From an uncultured Verrucomicrobiales bacterium (GTDB lineage Bacteria > Verrucomicrobiota > Verrucomicrobiia > Verrucomicrobiales > Akkermansiaceae), in assembly GCA_937128235.1 (NCBI GenBank), contig CAKZMG010000286.1, positions 1 to 49,972 of the forward strand: DNA of 49,972 nt, in the 5' to 3' direction. Every line of letters begins with the position of its first letter. Positions within the stretch are counted from its first letter, which is position 1. The translations under genes were made by a program, and so were the position numbers. Positions 1-7,999 of this stretch are shown here, piece by piece. The notes under the pieces were generated by a model. It was not told the DNA's origin. It ran no database searches and saw only the letters and a list, made by a program, of their open reading frames with translations.

Positions 1-803
1 CAGCGTATGATGATGTATTCCAGTTTTTTAGGGACGTTCGCTTTGGCGAGTGGTTGAAATTTCCCACGCGGCGTGACACCCATGAGCATCTCGTAGAGTA
101 GCACGCCTACGCTGTAGAGGTCAGATCGCGGCGAGAGTTCTTCGTTTCTAGTCTGCTCTGGGGACATGTAGTCCGCAGTGCCTACCATGGTGCCCGTCAT
201 GGTGAGTGAGGTGTTTTGCTCCTTATCGCGCATGTTCTTGGAGATGCCGAAGTCTGTGACTTTCACCGAGCCATTACTGCCTAGGAGAACGTTCGCGGGT
301 TTGATATCTCGGTGGATAATCCCCAGCTGATGCACAGCAGAAAGTGCCTCGCAGATCTTGATGGCTATTCGCACAGCGGTGCGCTGGTTTAGGGTGAATT
401 CATTGTGCAGCTTCTGCTGGAGATCCTCGCCTTTTACATACTCTAACACGAGATAAGGAGTGCCATCTTCCATAACAGCAGCATCGTGAATGGCCAGCAC
501 ATTAGGGTGCTTGAGCTGTGCCATGAGCTTGCCTTCGCGCTTCAGGCGCTCTACGAAGATGTCTCTGTCCTTTTCCTTTGGTGAGAAAATTTTAAGAGCC
601 ACGGTGCGGTTCAGCTCGGTGTGGATAGCGCGGTAAACGGTGCCCATTCCGCCTTTGCCGAGCTTCTCTTCGATCCTGTAACCCGGCAGCACGATGGTGT
701 CTTCCTGGCGTGGTGCCTCGAGCTTTTCAGTGAGCGCCCATGCCAGCATCTTCTTCGCTTTTTCAGCGGTTTGATTGGCGTTATGAGCTTTCTCGGTGGG
801 CAT
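1..803 (-). CDS. Hanks-type serine/threonine protein kinase (partial, C-terminus beyond left edge)
   Basis: Only the first 267 residues are in the window; the reading frame stays open through base 1. The kinase domain starts near residue 42. Visible are the glycine loop GKGGMG (49-54), the ATP-binding lysine in VALK (K71), the catalytic loop HRDIKPAN (164-171), DFG (184-186) and MSPE in place of APE (213-216), so the catalytic residues are complete. A 40-residue Lys/Glu-rich segment precedes the domain. In planctomycetes and verrucomicrobia such kinases usually carry a membrane segment and sensory repeats after the kinase domain; that part is not visible here. The ATG at 803 lies 39 bases after the stop of the ECF sigma gene on the same strand, so the two probably form one operon in which kinase and sigma factor work in one signalling route (inference). 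Confidence 0.95.
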   Translation of the reverse strand, partial: MPTEKAHNANQTAEKAKKMLAWALTEKLEAPRQEDTIVLPGYRIEEKLGKGGMGTVYRAIHTELNRTVALKIFSPKEKDRDIFVERLKREGKLMAQLKHPNVLAIHDAAVMEDGTPYLVLEYVKGEDLQQKLHNEFTLNQRTAVRIAIKICEALSAVHQLGIIHRDIKPANVLLGSNGSVKVTDFGISKNMRDKEQNTSLTMTGTMVGTADYMSPEQTRNEELSPRSDLYSVGVLLYEMLMGVTPRGKFQPLAKANVPKKLEYIIIR

Positions 804-842
804 GGATCACTAGAGGTAAGTTTTTCTGTTAGAGGTAAGGTT

Positions 843-1550
843 TTACTCAGATAAGATAGCAATAAGATAGCGGAGTTCATCATCTGGGTCTTCGTTTTCA
901 GTGATGGTTTCTACGATTTCGGCACGGAGCATTTCTCCATAGCGCTTGCGCATCCGGTGGACGCCTACCTTTACCGCAGATAGCGAGATGTGGAGATCAT
1001 CTGCTATGTCTTGATAGCCAGCGGTGAGTTCTCCGCTGAGGCTCGGGATGAGTGCGTTGTAGAGTTTTATTTTCCCTTCCTCTTTGTATTTCTGGCGCAG
1101 TTGCTCACCAGCTGCTTCCACGATGATGAGTGCCCAGCGCTTATCGAAACTGACGGTGGGATCGATGGCTTTTTCATCGCCCCAGCGTTCCTCCTCGGCT
1201 GCGATGTCTGTGACCTCTACCTTCCCAGATCCACGCTTGATGGTCACTTCCTTTGCATGCTCGTCTCTTAAGTAGCGTTTAAATGAAGTCAGCAAAAACG
1301 TGCGCATTTTACCTTTTTCTTTATTAGCGGCAGAGAAGAGCGCCTTTTCTATACCCTTCGCCATGAAGCCCTGCACCACATCCTCAGAGTCCTCCATGGA
1401 TCTGCCGAAGCTCCGCGCGTAGGCATAAAGCGGGCGCCAATACATGGAGCAAAGCTCATTGAGAGCCTGAGTGGCATCGGTAGCGTTTCCCTTGACCTGC
1501 TGGACCAGCGTCCAGCGTGTGGGTTGAAATGATGAGCTGCTTTGAGACAT
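843..1550 (-). CDS. ECF-family RNA polymerase sigma factor
   Basis: About 235 residues. Region 2 is recognisable around the segment RPLYAYARSFG to FLLTSFKRYLRDE, and region 4 with its helix-turn-helix around YQDIADDLHISLSAVKVGVHRMRKRY. An unusually long linker with a charged stretch (VEVTDIAAEEERWGDEKAIDP) separates them. The pattern fits the large ECF groups of planctomycetes and verrucomicrobia that are encoded next to Ser/Thr kinases instead of anti-sigma factors. I chose the ATG at 1550; an upstream in-frame TTG at 1568 would add six residues but has no ribosome binding site. The kinase gene follows 39 bases downstream, and that gap holds both over-represented DNA words found in this window. 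Confidence 0.9.
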   Translation of the reverse strand: MSQSSSSFQPTRWTLVQQVKGNATDATQALNELCSMYWRPLYAYARSFGRSMEDSEDVVQGFMAKGIEKALFSAANKEKGKMRTFLLTSFKRYLRDEHAKEVTIKRGSGKVEVTDIAAEEERWGDEKAIDPTVSFDKRWALIIVEAAGEQLRQKYKEEGKIKLYNALIPSLSGELTAGYQDIADDLHISLSAVKVGVHRMRKRYGEMLRAEIVETITENEDPDDELRYLIAILSE

Positions 1551-1611
1551 AGTTCTACTAGCTATCAAAGCCTTGATTTCCCAATACGCAAAGAAAAATC
1601 TGACTTGAATA

Positions 1612-2289
1612 ATGTCTAAAAGAGGTCAAATTAAAGTTATGTCCGACATTTGGAATTTTCTTCAACCAGCAATCAGTAAGTTTTTCCCGCTAGTAATCCT
1701 ACTAAGCGGAATGAGCAACACAGTCTATGCGCAAGGAAAAGACATGGCTGAGGGGGCTAAAGCCAAGGCAATGGTGGACGAAGCAAGGAAAGAGGAGCGT
1801 GAGATGCGAGCTAAGAGTAAAGAAGAACTCAACGAAAAACGCCAGAGAGCCATCCAAGATCTAGAAAAAGTGCTCAAGAAGTATCAGTCTCCTAGTGACA
1901 AAGAAATGGCAGATCTGATCACAAAGGAAATCAATTTGCTCAAAGAGAAAATAGGTATCCCAGTGGGAGAGGAGAATGACATCAGAGAAGCCTCTAACAA
2001 TCTATTTTTTAACTATAGGACAGAGTATTTTTTCGATGAAAAAGGCATTATCAAAGGGAAATTTATCTTCATGCCAAATGAGAAAGTTCGTGTGATTTAT
2101 AGTTACAAAGATAAGCAAGAAAGTAAATTCTGGGACTGGAAAGACATGGGTGATCATATTCAGGTAAAAGCGGATGAATCGCTCGGAACAATCATTATCT
2201 CTGAGCAGCCTAATTCGAATCTAAAGTCATTACTCATACGCTGGGGCGGAGAGCTCATTCACAAACTAACAGACGCCCACTCTGACTAA
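1612..2289 (+). CDS. Secreted protein of unknown function, paralogue of the next gene
   Basis: 225 residues. A hydrophobic stretch (FFPLVILLSGM) followed by VYAQ looks like a signal peptide with cleavage after VYA. A second ATG at 1639 would give a more normal signal-peptide length (31 residues), so the true start is uncertain. After the signal comes a charged, probably coiled-coil region of about 85 residues, then a C-terminal beta-rich domain with a WDWKDMGDHI motif. The downstream gene has the same order: signal peptide, charged helix, and a domain with WDWEIKGGDI. The two are therefore tandem paralogues 18 bases apart in one transcript. I do not recognise the family; an envelope or periplasmic role is likely from the export signal. 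Confidence 0.75.
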   Translation: MSKRGQIKVMSDIWNFLQPAISKFFPLVILLSGMSNTVYAQGKDMAEGAKAKAMVDEARKEEREMRAKSKEELNEKRQRAIQDLEKVLKKYQSPSDKEMADLITKEINLLKEKIGIPVGEENDIREASNNLFFNYRTEYFFDEKGIIKGKFIFMPNEKVRVIYSYKDKQESKFWDWKDMGDHIQVKADESLGTIIISEQPNSNLKSLLIRWGGELIHKLTDAHSD

Positions 2290-2307
2290 AACGGAACTCA
2301 AACTATT

Positions 2308-2916
2308 ATGAAAATCTCTAATATATTTCTAATAATCACATTCCTAGGGATAAGTTTTTCTCTAGCTCAGGAAAATGAACTTCCCAGGGAGGCTCAAGAA
2401 ATCCTCAAAAAACTAGAACAGTTTGAAGAACGTGAACAGAAAAGTCTGGAGCGTGATGTGGTGAAGAAAAAGAAAGAGCTACTCAAGGCTGTGGAGAGAT
2501 CTGCTAGAAAGGTAGAAAGCAAAGGCATCCTGAAATTGTATAAAAAAGTGATGATAGACTTAGAGCGTGAAATAGCCACTTCTGAAGCGATCATTGAAGG
2601 CAAAGAAGTCGTGAATTTTATAGAGTATGACATTGCCTATCACTACGAGCATCCTGCCTCACATATCTTTCAGCAGCGAGGTGAGCTTACCTTTTATAGG
2701 AATGGCAAGGTCAAGATGCAGCATATCGATAAAAAGGATAATGTCGCATTTGATAAAACCTGGGATTGGGAAATTAAGGGTGGCGATATCATTATCCTTG
2801 ATGGCACTCATGGAAATATAGAGGTCAGCGCTTCACCTAGAAACGATAGCAAGCGAATCATTCTGAACTGGGTGAAGTTGGATAAAACGATCAAAGCGAG
2901 AGCTAAAAACAGGTAA
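2308..2916 (+). CDS. Secreted protein of unknown function, paralogue of the previous gene
   Basis: 202 residues with a clean signal peptide (MKISNIFLIITFLGISFSLA, then QE). Residues 25-95 are very rich in Glu and Lys and probably form a helical coil; residues 105-195 form a beta-rich domain containing GELTFYRNGKVKM and WDWEIKGGDIIIL. That pattern (a strand, then W-D-W, then G-D or G-G-D) matches the C-terminal domain of the gene before it. It vaguely resembles small domains that read out a formatted table or expression value in planctomycete and verrucomicrobial secreted proteins, but I cannot name it. No transmembrane segment follows the signal, so the product should be periplasmic or secreted. 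Confidence 0.75.
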   Translation: MKISNIFLIITFLGISFSLAQENELPREAQEILKKLEQFEEREQKSLERDVVKKKKELLKAVERSARKVESKGILKLYKKVMIDLEREIATSEAIIEGKEVVNFIEYDIAYHYEHPASHIFQQRGELTFYRNGKVKMQHIDKKDNVAFDKTWDWEIKGGDIIILDGTHGNIEVSASPRNDSKRIILNWVKLDKTIKARAKNR

Positions 2917-2961
2917 TAACGGCACCTTCACGATCTTTCAGTAGTTTCTGAAAATTCGATC

Positions 2962-2990
2962 TTGACAGTGGTTAGCTCCCTGCGTATTGA
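2962..2990 (+). promoter_or_regulatory. Sigma-70-type promoter, TTGACA-N17-TATTGA
   Basis: A perfect -35 (TTGACA, 2962-2967), a 17-base spacer and a -10 (TATTGA, 2985-2990). Transcription would begin close to 2997, which is the A of the start codon of the TetR-type gene, so the mRNA would be leaderless or nearly so. Confidence 0.65.
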
Positions 2991-2996
2991 TTTACC

Positions 2997-3674
2997 ATGT
3001 CAGCAACAGCGAAAATTGAGCTACAAGATAAGTATTGGAAACATCTCTTAATAGAAGGTGAGCGGCCTAAAAGTGTCTTCGCTCTCATGGATTCTCTCCA
3101 GCGTGATGAGGCAGAATTTTATCAGAGCTTCGCGAGTCTGGATGCGATAGAAGCTCATTATTGGCAATCTACTGTGGATGGAACCATCGAGGTTTTAGAG
3201 GCAGATGCGGACTATGCTGAGTATCCTGCAGATCAGAAGCTGCTCGCATTTTTCTTCACCTACATCACTCATATTCAGAGTAATAGATCACGCTTCGTGG
3301 GGTATTTTCCGAAACCCGGTTTAAGCATGAGTGATCGTCTGAAAGGAATGAGTAACAGCTTCAAAGCTTACGCGAAAGACATCGTCACTGAGGGAGTAGA
3401 GCAGGGGATTTTTGCTGATCGGAAAAAAATGTTAGATTACTATGATCGTCTTATCTGGATGCATTTTTTAGCGGTTATTCATTTTTATATCAAAGACAGT
3501 AGTGAGGATTTTCAAGACACAGATGCCTTCATTGAGAAAAGTACACATTTTGGAATTCAATCTGCCGCACATGGGGTGTTAGAGTCTGGTTTTGATTTTG
3601 TTAGATTCTTAGCAGGGAAAGATGACAGGCTAAAAGGGCTGAGTAAAATGATCAGTAAATTTATACCAGAATAG
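2997..3674 (+). CDS. TetR-family regulator-like protein
   Basis: 225 residues. The N-terminal 60 residues have the TetR-type helix-turn-helix layout (SVFALMDSLQRDEAEFYQSF, then the turn into the next helix at AIEAHYW). The rest is all-helical and resembles the C-terminal ligand or dimer domain found in TetR-like proteins of Bacteroidota and verrucomicrobia that are encoded beside ABC1 kinases. Here too the next gene, only 3 bases downstream, encodes an ABC1/UbiB-type kinase, so the pair is conserved as a functional unit (family knowledge). The helix-turn-helix is divergent and DNA binding is not certain. A strong promoter ends 6 bases before the ATG. Confidence 0.75.
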   Translation: MSATAKIELQDKYWKHLLIEGERPKSVFALMDSLQRDEAEFYQSFASLDAIEAHYWQSTVDGTIEVLEADADYAEYPADQKLLAFFFTYITHIQSNRSRFVGYFPKPGLSMSDRLKGMSNSFKAYAKDIVTEGVEQGIFADRKKMLDYYDRLIWMHFLAVIHFYIKDSSEDFQDTDAFIEKSTHFGIQSAAHGVLESGFDFVRFLAGKDDRLKGLSKMISKFIPE

Positions 3675-3677
3675 AGC

Positions 3678-4994
3678 ATGAAAGAGCAAACATCCATCCC
3701 TAAGCACAAGCTAGGAAGAGCCGCTTCACTAGCAGGAGCGGGTATGAAAGTGGGAGTGAACTACCTCCGCTACAAAGGCACTAAAGCACTCACGGGAAGA
3801 GACGAGAAAGATAAATTTCACGAGCGAACCGCTGCGGACACCTACAAAACATTCAGTAAGCTGAAGGGTGGACCGTTGAAGTTAGCCCAAGTTCTCAGTA
3901 TGGATAAGAACCTTATTCCTGAGCAGTATTCTGATGAGTTCTCCAAGGCACAATATTCCGCACCACCACTTTCTTATCCACTTGTCGTGAGAACATTTCA
4001 GCGTGAAGTAGGTAAATCACCTACTGAAATGTTTGATACATTCACCACTAAAGCCTCTGCGGGAGCATCCATAGGGCAGGTGCATAAGGCGACTATTGGA
4101 GATGATACTTACGCGGTGAAAGTGCAGTATCCTGGAGTGGCGGATAGCCTTCATAGTGACCTAGCCATCGTGAAACCCATTGCGATGAAGCTTTTTAAAC
4201 TCGATGCCAAGTCCATAGATCCCTACATGCAGGAAGTAGAGACGAGGCTGATAGAAGAGACTGATTATAAATTAGAGCTAAAGCGTTCAGTCGATCTAGC
4301 GGAAAAATCTAGTGATTTGAATATCACGAAATTTCCTAAGTACTATCCAGAGTTCTCTAGCCAAAAAATTCTCACGATGGAGTGGATAGATGGTCTCCAA
4401 CTAGATGACTATGCAGCAAGTGATGCTTCTCAAGCTGAAAAAAACAAGATAGCTCAAGCTCTCTGGGACTTCTACGCGCACCAGATACATTCACTGAGAG
4501 TCTTCCACGCGGATCCGCATCCGGGAAATTTCATCGTGAAAGACGGTGAGCTTTGGGTGCTAGATTTTGGCTGTGTGAAGGAGGTGAGTGATGAGTTTTA
4601 CGAAGGCTACTTCCGCTTGATGGAGCCAGAAGTGTTTCAAAATAAAGAGAAACTAAAGCCTGCGTTGTATGATGTTAGTTTACTGTTAGAGGAAGATGAT
4701 GAGGCTACAGTCGAGAAATTGTTAGGGATTTTCCAAGAGTCCATTTCATTGCTCAATAAACCTTATCTAGCGGGAATTTATGACTTCGGGGATAATGGAT
4801 TTTTTGAGGAACTTGCCGCATTTGGTGAGCGCACTCGCACAGATAAAGAACTGCAAGCCATCAATTCAGCCCGTGGCAAGGCAGATGCACTTTATCTAAA
4901 TCGCACATTTTTCGGAGTCTATAATCTGATGGGAATGCTCAAGGCAGAGGTGAATACTTCAAAAGAAGTTGAACACAGAATGCATAAAATGTGA
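3678..4994 (+). CDS. ABC1/AarF/UbiB-family atypical protein kinase
   Basis: 438 residues. The protein-kinase-like fold of the UbiB/ADCK family is seen from the invariant lysine in YAVKVQYPGV (K148), the EETDY motif that follows, the catalytic HADPHPGN (near 276-283) and the metal-binding DFG (near 296). The family's KxGQ loop near residue 68 reads KLAQ here, a Gly-to-Ala change in the motif that normally blocks kinase activity and favours ATP hydrolysis. Members support isoprenoid-quinone or membrane-lipid metabolism. No transmembrane helices are obvious at the C-terminus. Three bases separate it from the TetR-like gene and 12 from cinA, so the three are co-transcribed. Confidence 0.92.
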   Translation: MKEQTSIPKHKLGRAASLAGAGMKVGVNYLRYKGTKALTGRDEKDKFHERTAADTYKTFSKLKGGPLKLAQVLSMDKNLIPEQYSDEFSKAQYSAPPLSYPLVVRTFQREVGKSPTEMFDTFTTKASAGASIGQVHKATIGDDTYAVKVQYPGVADSLHSDLAIVKPIAMKLFKLDAKSIDPYMQEVETRLIEETDYKLELKRSVDLAEKSSDLNITKFPKYYPEFSSQKILTMEWIDGLQLDDYAASDASQAEKNKIAQALWDFYAHQIHSLRVFHADPHPGNFIVKDGELWVLDFGCVKEVSDEFYEGYFRLMEPEVFQNKEKLKPALYDVSLLLEEDDEATVEKLLGIFQESISLLNKPYLAGIYDFGDNGFFEELAAFGERTRTDKELQAINSARGKADALYLNRTFFGVYNLMGMLKAEVNTSKEVEHRMHKM

Positions 4995-5006
4995 TAAGAC
5001 CTACGC

Positions 5007-6248
5007 ATGAGAATAGAGATTATTAATACGGGTTCTGAACTTCTGTTAGGGAGCACTATCAATACGCACGGTGCTTGGCTGGGGCAGGAGTTGTTAGGTC
5101 TTGGACTGCGCGTGCAGCGACTCGTCACTGTGCCAGATGGTGACCCCATCCGCGATGCGCTTAAGGAAAGCATAGCGGTCAGTGATGCGGTGATCGTCAC
5201 TGGTGGGCTGGGTCCTACGAGCGATGACGTGACGCGTGAAGCGACAGCTGAGGCGCTAGGAGTAGAGCTGATAGAAGACGAACACGCAGTGCGCTCTCTG
5301 GAAGCCTTTTTTGCAAAATTAGGCAGACCAATGACACCCTCTAATCTCAAGCAAGCTCAGCATCCAGTGGGAGCGGACGTGCTTCCAAATCCGAATGGAA
5401 CTGCTCCGGGAGTCTATGTTCCACCGCGTCTGGGAGACTCTGCCTGTGCTATCTTCCTACTCCCTGGTCCACCGCATGAAATGCACGCCATGTATCACGC
5501 AGAAGTAGCACCTCGGCTCAAGGCACTCACAGAAATGCCAGCTGATCACGGAGTCACTAACATTAAATTTTCTGGTGTGGGCGAGAGTTCCTTCCAAGAT
5601 ATGTTAGACGCTAAACTCCACGAAGCTGGCGGATTAGAAGTCGGCTACTGTGCCAGACCTGGTGAGCTGGACCTACGTCTCATTGGCTCCGAGTCTGATA
5701 GAAAAACTGCCGCTAATCTCGCCATAAAAACTTACCCCCAGTGCTACGTGAATGATGATGGAAGATCACTCGAAGCAACCGTAGTCCACGCTCTAACAGA
5801 AAAAAATCTCAAGCTCGCACTAGCAGAGAGCTGCACGGGTGGTAGAATTTCTAGCCGCATCACAGATGTCTCCGGCTCATCCGCTGTCTTCACGCACGGC
5901 TACGTCACCTACGCGAATGAGGCGAAGGTAGCGATGCTAGGAGTGAACGAGGCTAGCCTAGAAAAAGAGGGTGCCGTCAGCGAAAAGGTAGCGCAAGAAA
6001 TGGCTGAGGGTGCGCTTAGAAATTCAGGTGCAGACATCGCTCTTTCAGTCACCGGCATTGCGGGACCTACTGGAGGTACAGATGAAAAGCCTGTAGGCAC
6101 AGTCTGGATAGGGATTTCTGTTAGAAAAGGTGATCAAATCCTTACATCTGCTGAGATGAAATTTTATCCAAATGGCAGAGAAGTGTTCAAGCGGCTAGTG
6201 AGCCAAGCTGTGCTGATGAATATCTTGAGATCCACTAAAGAGGTTTAA
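5007..6248 (+). CDS. cinA: CinA-family nicotinamide mononucleotide deamidase / pyrophosphatase
   Basis: 413 residues, the normal length. The N-terminal molybdopterin-binding-like domain shows GSELLLGSTINTHG, VTGGLGPTSDDVTREA and LLPGPPHEM. The C-terminal CinA domain (from about residue 255) shows LAESCTGGRISSRITDVSG and VTGIAGPTGGTDEKPVGTVW, the signature of the NMN deamidase. The enzyme recycles NMN to nicotinate mononucleotide in pyridine nucleotide salvage; the N-terminal domain is linked to ADP-ribose hydrolysis. It is the last gene of the TetR/ABC1/cinA operon and overlaps the convergent phosphatase gene by 14 bases, leaving no room for a bidirectional terminator between them. Confidence 0.96.
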   Translation: MRIEIINTGSELLLGSTINTHGAWLGQELLGLGLRVQRLVTVPDGDPIRDALKESIAVSDAVIVTGGLGPTSDDVTREATAEALGVELIEDEHAVRSLEAFFAKLGRPMTPSNLKQAQHPVGADVLPNPNGTAPGVYVPPRLGDSACAIFLLPGPPHEMHAMYHAEVAPRLKALTEMPADHGVTNIKFSGVGESSFQDMLDAKLHEAGGLEVGYCARPGELDLRLIGSESDRKTAANLAIKTYPQCYVNDDGRSLEATVVHALTEKNLKLALAESCTGGRISSRITDVSGSSAVFTHGYVTYANEAKVAMLGVNEASLEKEGAVSEKVAQEMAEGALRNSGADIALSVTGIAGPTGGTDEKPVGTVWIGISVRKGDQILTSAEMKFYPNGREVFKRLVSQAVLMNILRSTKEV

Positions 6249-7794
6249 CCGTAACCACTTTTTTATCTAAGAAATACTCTGCCAGAGCATCCCGAGTAGA
6301 TGTGTTCAGCATGGTTTTCTTCGCTGTTTTAGCTTGTCCTATTTTCCTGAGTGCCATCATTTTTTGACCGCCAGATTGCAAGTCATAACTGTTGAACATC
6401 ACTGTGATTCGCTGATCTAGTAATAGCAATTTCTCTCCCTTTTTGATCGCGACATATGTTTTGCCTTCTCTTACAGCGGTGAGTCCTAGCAGCTCTCTAT
6501 CAGACATTCTCGATAGCGCGGCTTCATTCATTACGGTCAGCATGTCTGCAACTGTCAGTTCGCATCTAGCTAGCATATTATCATACGGAATGAGCTTCCA
6601 CAGATCTCCCATGGTCACTTTTCCAGCCTTGAGCGTCCCTCCAAATGTTCCGTGGAAAATGGCATCTACTTTGATCTTTTGTTTCGCCGCGAGGTGATTA
6701 AACGCAGCAGCAAATAGCGGTAAGGTATTTTTGTTAGGTCCCTTCGCTTCAATATCTACCATGAGCTCTCCCACTTCTTTCTCAGTGTATTTAGTCGCAG
6801 TGTCCAAGTATGGCTGGGTATGCTGTAGCACAATGGGATCAAGCTCGAAACGATCATCCATCAGGTTACTCACGATGCGTTTCTTAAGAAGCTTACGAGA
6901 TTCTCTATCAAATGTGAGGTCCACTCTGCCGCATTGTATCCCATGATAACCAGCCTGAGTACAGATTACACCACCTACTTTAAAGTAAGACATATCCATA
7001 TGTGAATGCCCTCCGATGTAGAAATCCACTCCGCGCACCTTGCCTAAAATTTGATCCAGCGGGTTCGCGTAGTCGTATCTGAATTTGAAGCCCATGTGAC
7101 CTGTCACGATGATCGCATCAGCCTTCATCGCCTGTAGTTCATTGACGCTATTTTGCAAGCATTCCACCGGGTCTAGTGGCTTTACGCCCTTGAGTAAATC
7201 CGGGCTTAGCCAGTAGGGGAGGCCAGGAGTGACCAGCCCTACGATGCCTATTTTAAATCCATCCACCTCCTTCAGCATGAATGGAGCCACACGCTTCGCC
7301 AGCGGGTGATCTGCATTTCCCCATGCTCCAGGCTTTCGTCCTTTGTATTCGATGTTGGCAGTGAGGATAGGCATTTCAGAAAGATTCGCAGCCTCTTCCA
7401 CGGCCTCCAGCCCCCAGTCAAATTCATGATTCCCCAGCGTCCAAGAATCATAGCCAAGTTTGTTGATCAGCTCCACCATCACCTTGCCATTGCAAAGCTG
7501 GCTCACAGGCGTGCCTTGGTAGAGGTCTCCTACATCGACTAAAATGTTAGAAGGATTCATGTTTTGCCATGCGCGGATTTGCGTAGCGCATCTCGCTAAT
7601 CCACCGAGGCTCGTGTTCCCATCATAATCACTACTAGGGAGGATGTGACCATGCAGATCAGTGGTGTGAATAATTGAAATAGTTTTCACAGATGACCGCT
7701 GCACCGCAGCCTCCAGTGGGTCAAGCGGCATCGCTAATACTCCAGCCGCTGCTCCAGTCATCGTCTTAATTGCATTTCTTCTAGTATGATTCAT
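6235..7794 (-). CDS. Exported 5'-nucleotidase / cyclic-nucleotide phosphodiesterase-type metallophosphatase
   Basis: 519 residues. The N-terminus MNHTRRNAIK with a following small-residue stretch is a Tat-type export signal (twin Arg). The calcineurin-like metal-binding motifs are all present: TDLHGH, DVGDLYQG, GNHEFDWG, VTGHMG and GGHSHMD. A C-terminal 5'-nucleotidase domain covers about residues 330-500, with the substrate-stacking region around YDNMLARCE. The reaction is release of phosphate from nucleotides or UDP-sugars in the periplasm; exact specificity is not visible. Its 5' end and upstream DNA recur as a decayed copy at 40444-40600 (see repeats), so this gene was once part of a duplicated divergent module. 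Confidence 0.93.
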   Translation of the reverse strand: MNHTRRNAIKTMTGAAAGVLAMPLDPLEAAVQRSSVKTISIIHTTDLHGHILPSSDYDGNTSLGGLARCATQIRAWQNMNPSNILVDVGDLYQGTPVSQLCNGKVMVELINKLGYDSWTLGNHEFDWGLEAVEEAANLSEMPILTANIEYKGRKPGAWGNADHPLAKRVAPFMLKEVDGFKIGIVGLVTPGLPYWLSPDLLKGVKPLDPVECLQNSVNELQAMKADAIIVTGHMGFKFRYDYANPLDQILGKVRGVDFYIGGHSHMDMSYFKVGGVICTQAGYHGIQCGRVDLTFDRESRKLLKKRIVSNLMDDRFELDPIVLQHTQPYLDTATKYTEKEVGELMVDIEAKGPNKNTLPLFAAAFNHLAAKQKIKVDAIFHGTFGGTLKAGKVTMGDLWKLIPYDNMLARCELTVADMLTVMNEAALSRMSDRELLGLTAVREGKTYVAIKKGEKLLLLDQRITVMFNSYDLQSGGQKMMALRKIGQAKTAKKTMLNTSTRDALAEYFLDKKVVTVKPL

Positions 7795-7860
7795 CTAAAC
7801 AAAAGACACCTAATATCAACCGATTACAAGCGAAAAGATAAACCAATAGCGGATATTAAC
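7740..7860. repeat. Copy A of a duplicated divergent promoter module
   Basis: This stretch covers the first ~18 codons of the phosphatase gene (minus strand) and the DNA between it and the next plus-strand start. It matches the block at 40462-40580 closely, for example ATTGCATTTCTTCTAGTATG at both places and TAATATCA followed by GATTACA. The part from GATTACAAGC (7822) to ATATTA also matches 39550-39586. In all three copies GATTACA starts 77-78 bases before a plus-strand ATG that begins Met-Lys-Arg. Confidence 0.8.
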
Positions 7861-7898
7861 GTAAATGGAATCAACGTTATCTTGTTTCATCTCACAAC

Positions 7899-7994
7899 AT
7901 GAAGCGCACCATCATTTTCCTCACCCTTATCTACGTTGCTGGCGGACTTGCATATTCTTTTTCATTGCAAAGCTCGGCGATTCATTGCAAGTAA
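7899..7994 (+). CDS. 31-residue hydrophobic peptide; probable 5' remnant of a Wzz-like gene or a leader peptide
   Basis: ATG at 7899, TAA at 7992-7994. The product starts MKRTIIFLTLIYVAGGLAYS and is a basic N-end plus one membrane helix. It aligns with the starts of the two Wzz-like proteins encoded at 39627 (MKRICISLTIVALLGFLGY) and 40630 (MKRIFIFILVCFLGGVSY), and the shared upstream block lies at the same distance. The simplest reading is a paralogue cut short after its membrane helix. Because its stop is only 5 bases before the likely GTG start of the ABC-F gene, it could also now act as a translated leader that couples to that gene. Whether it is expressed is unknown. Confidence 0.55.
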   Translation: MKRTIIFLTLIYVAGGLAYSFSLQSSAIHCK

Positions 7995-7999
7995 CTGCC

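Noticed and set aside
815-824. GGTAAGT resembling a 5' splice site
   Set aside because: Bacterial context, intact reading frames through the word, and many copies; treated as an enriched word instead.
7865-7999. ATG at 7865 as start of the ABC-F protein
   Set aside because: It adds 45 residues that are out of keeping with the family and lie across the duplicated promoter and the small ORF.
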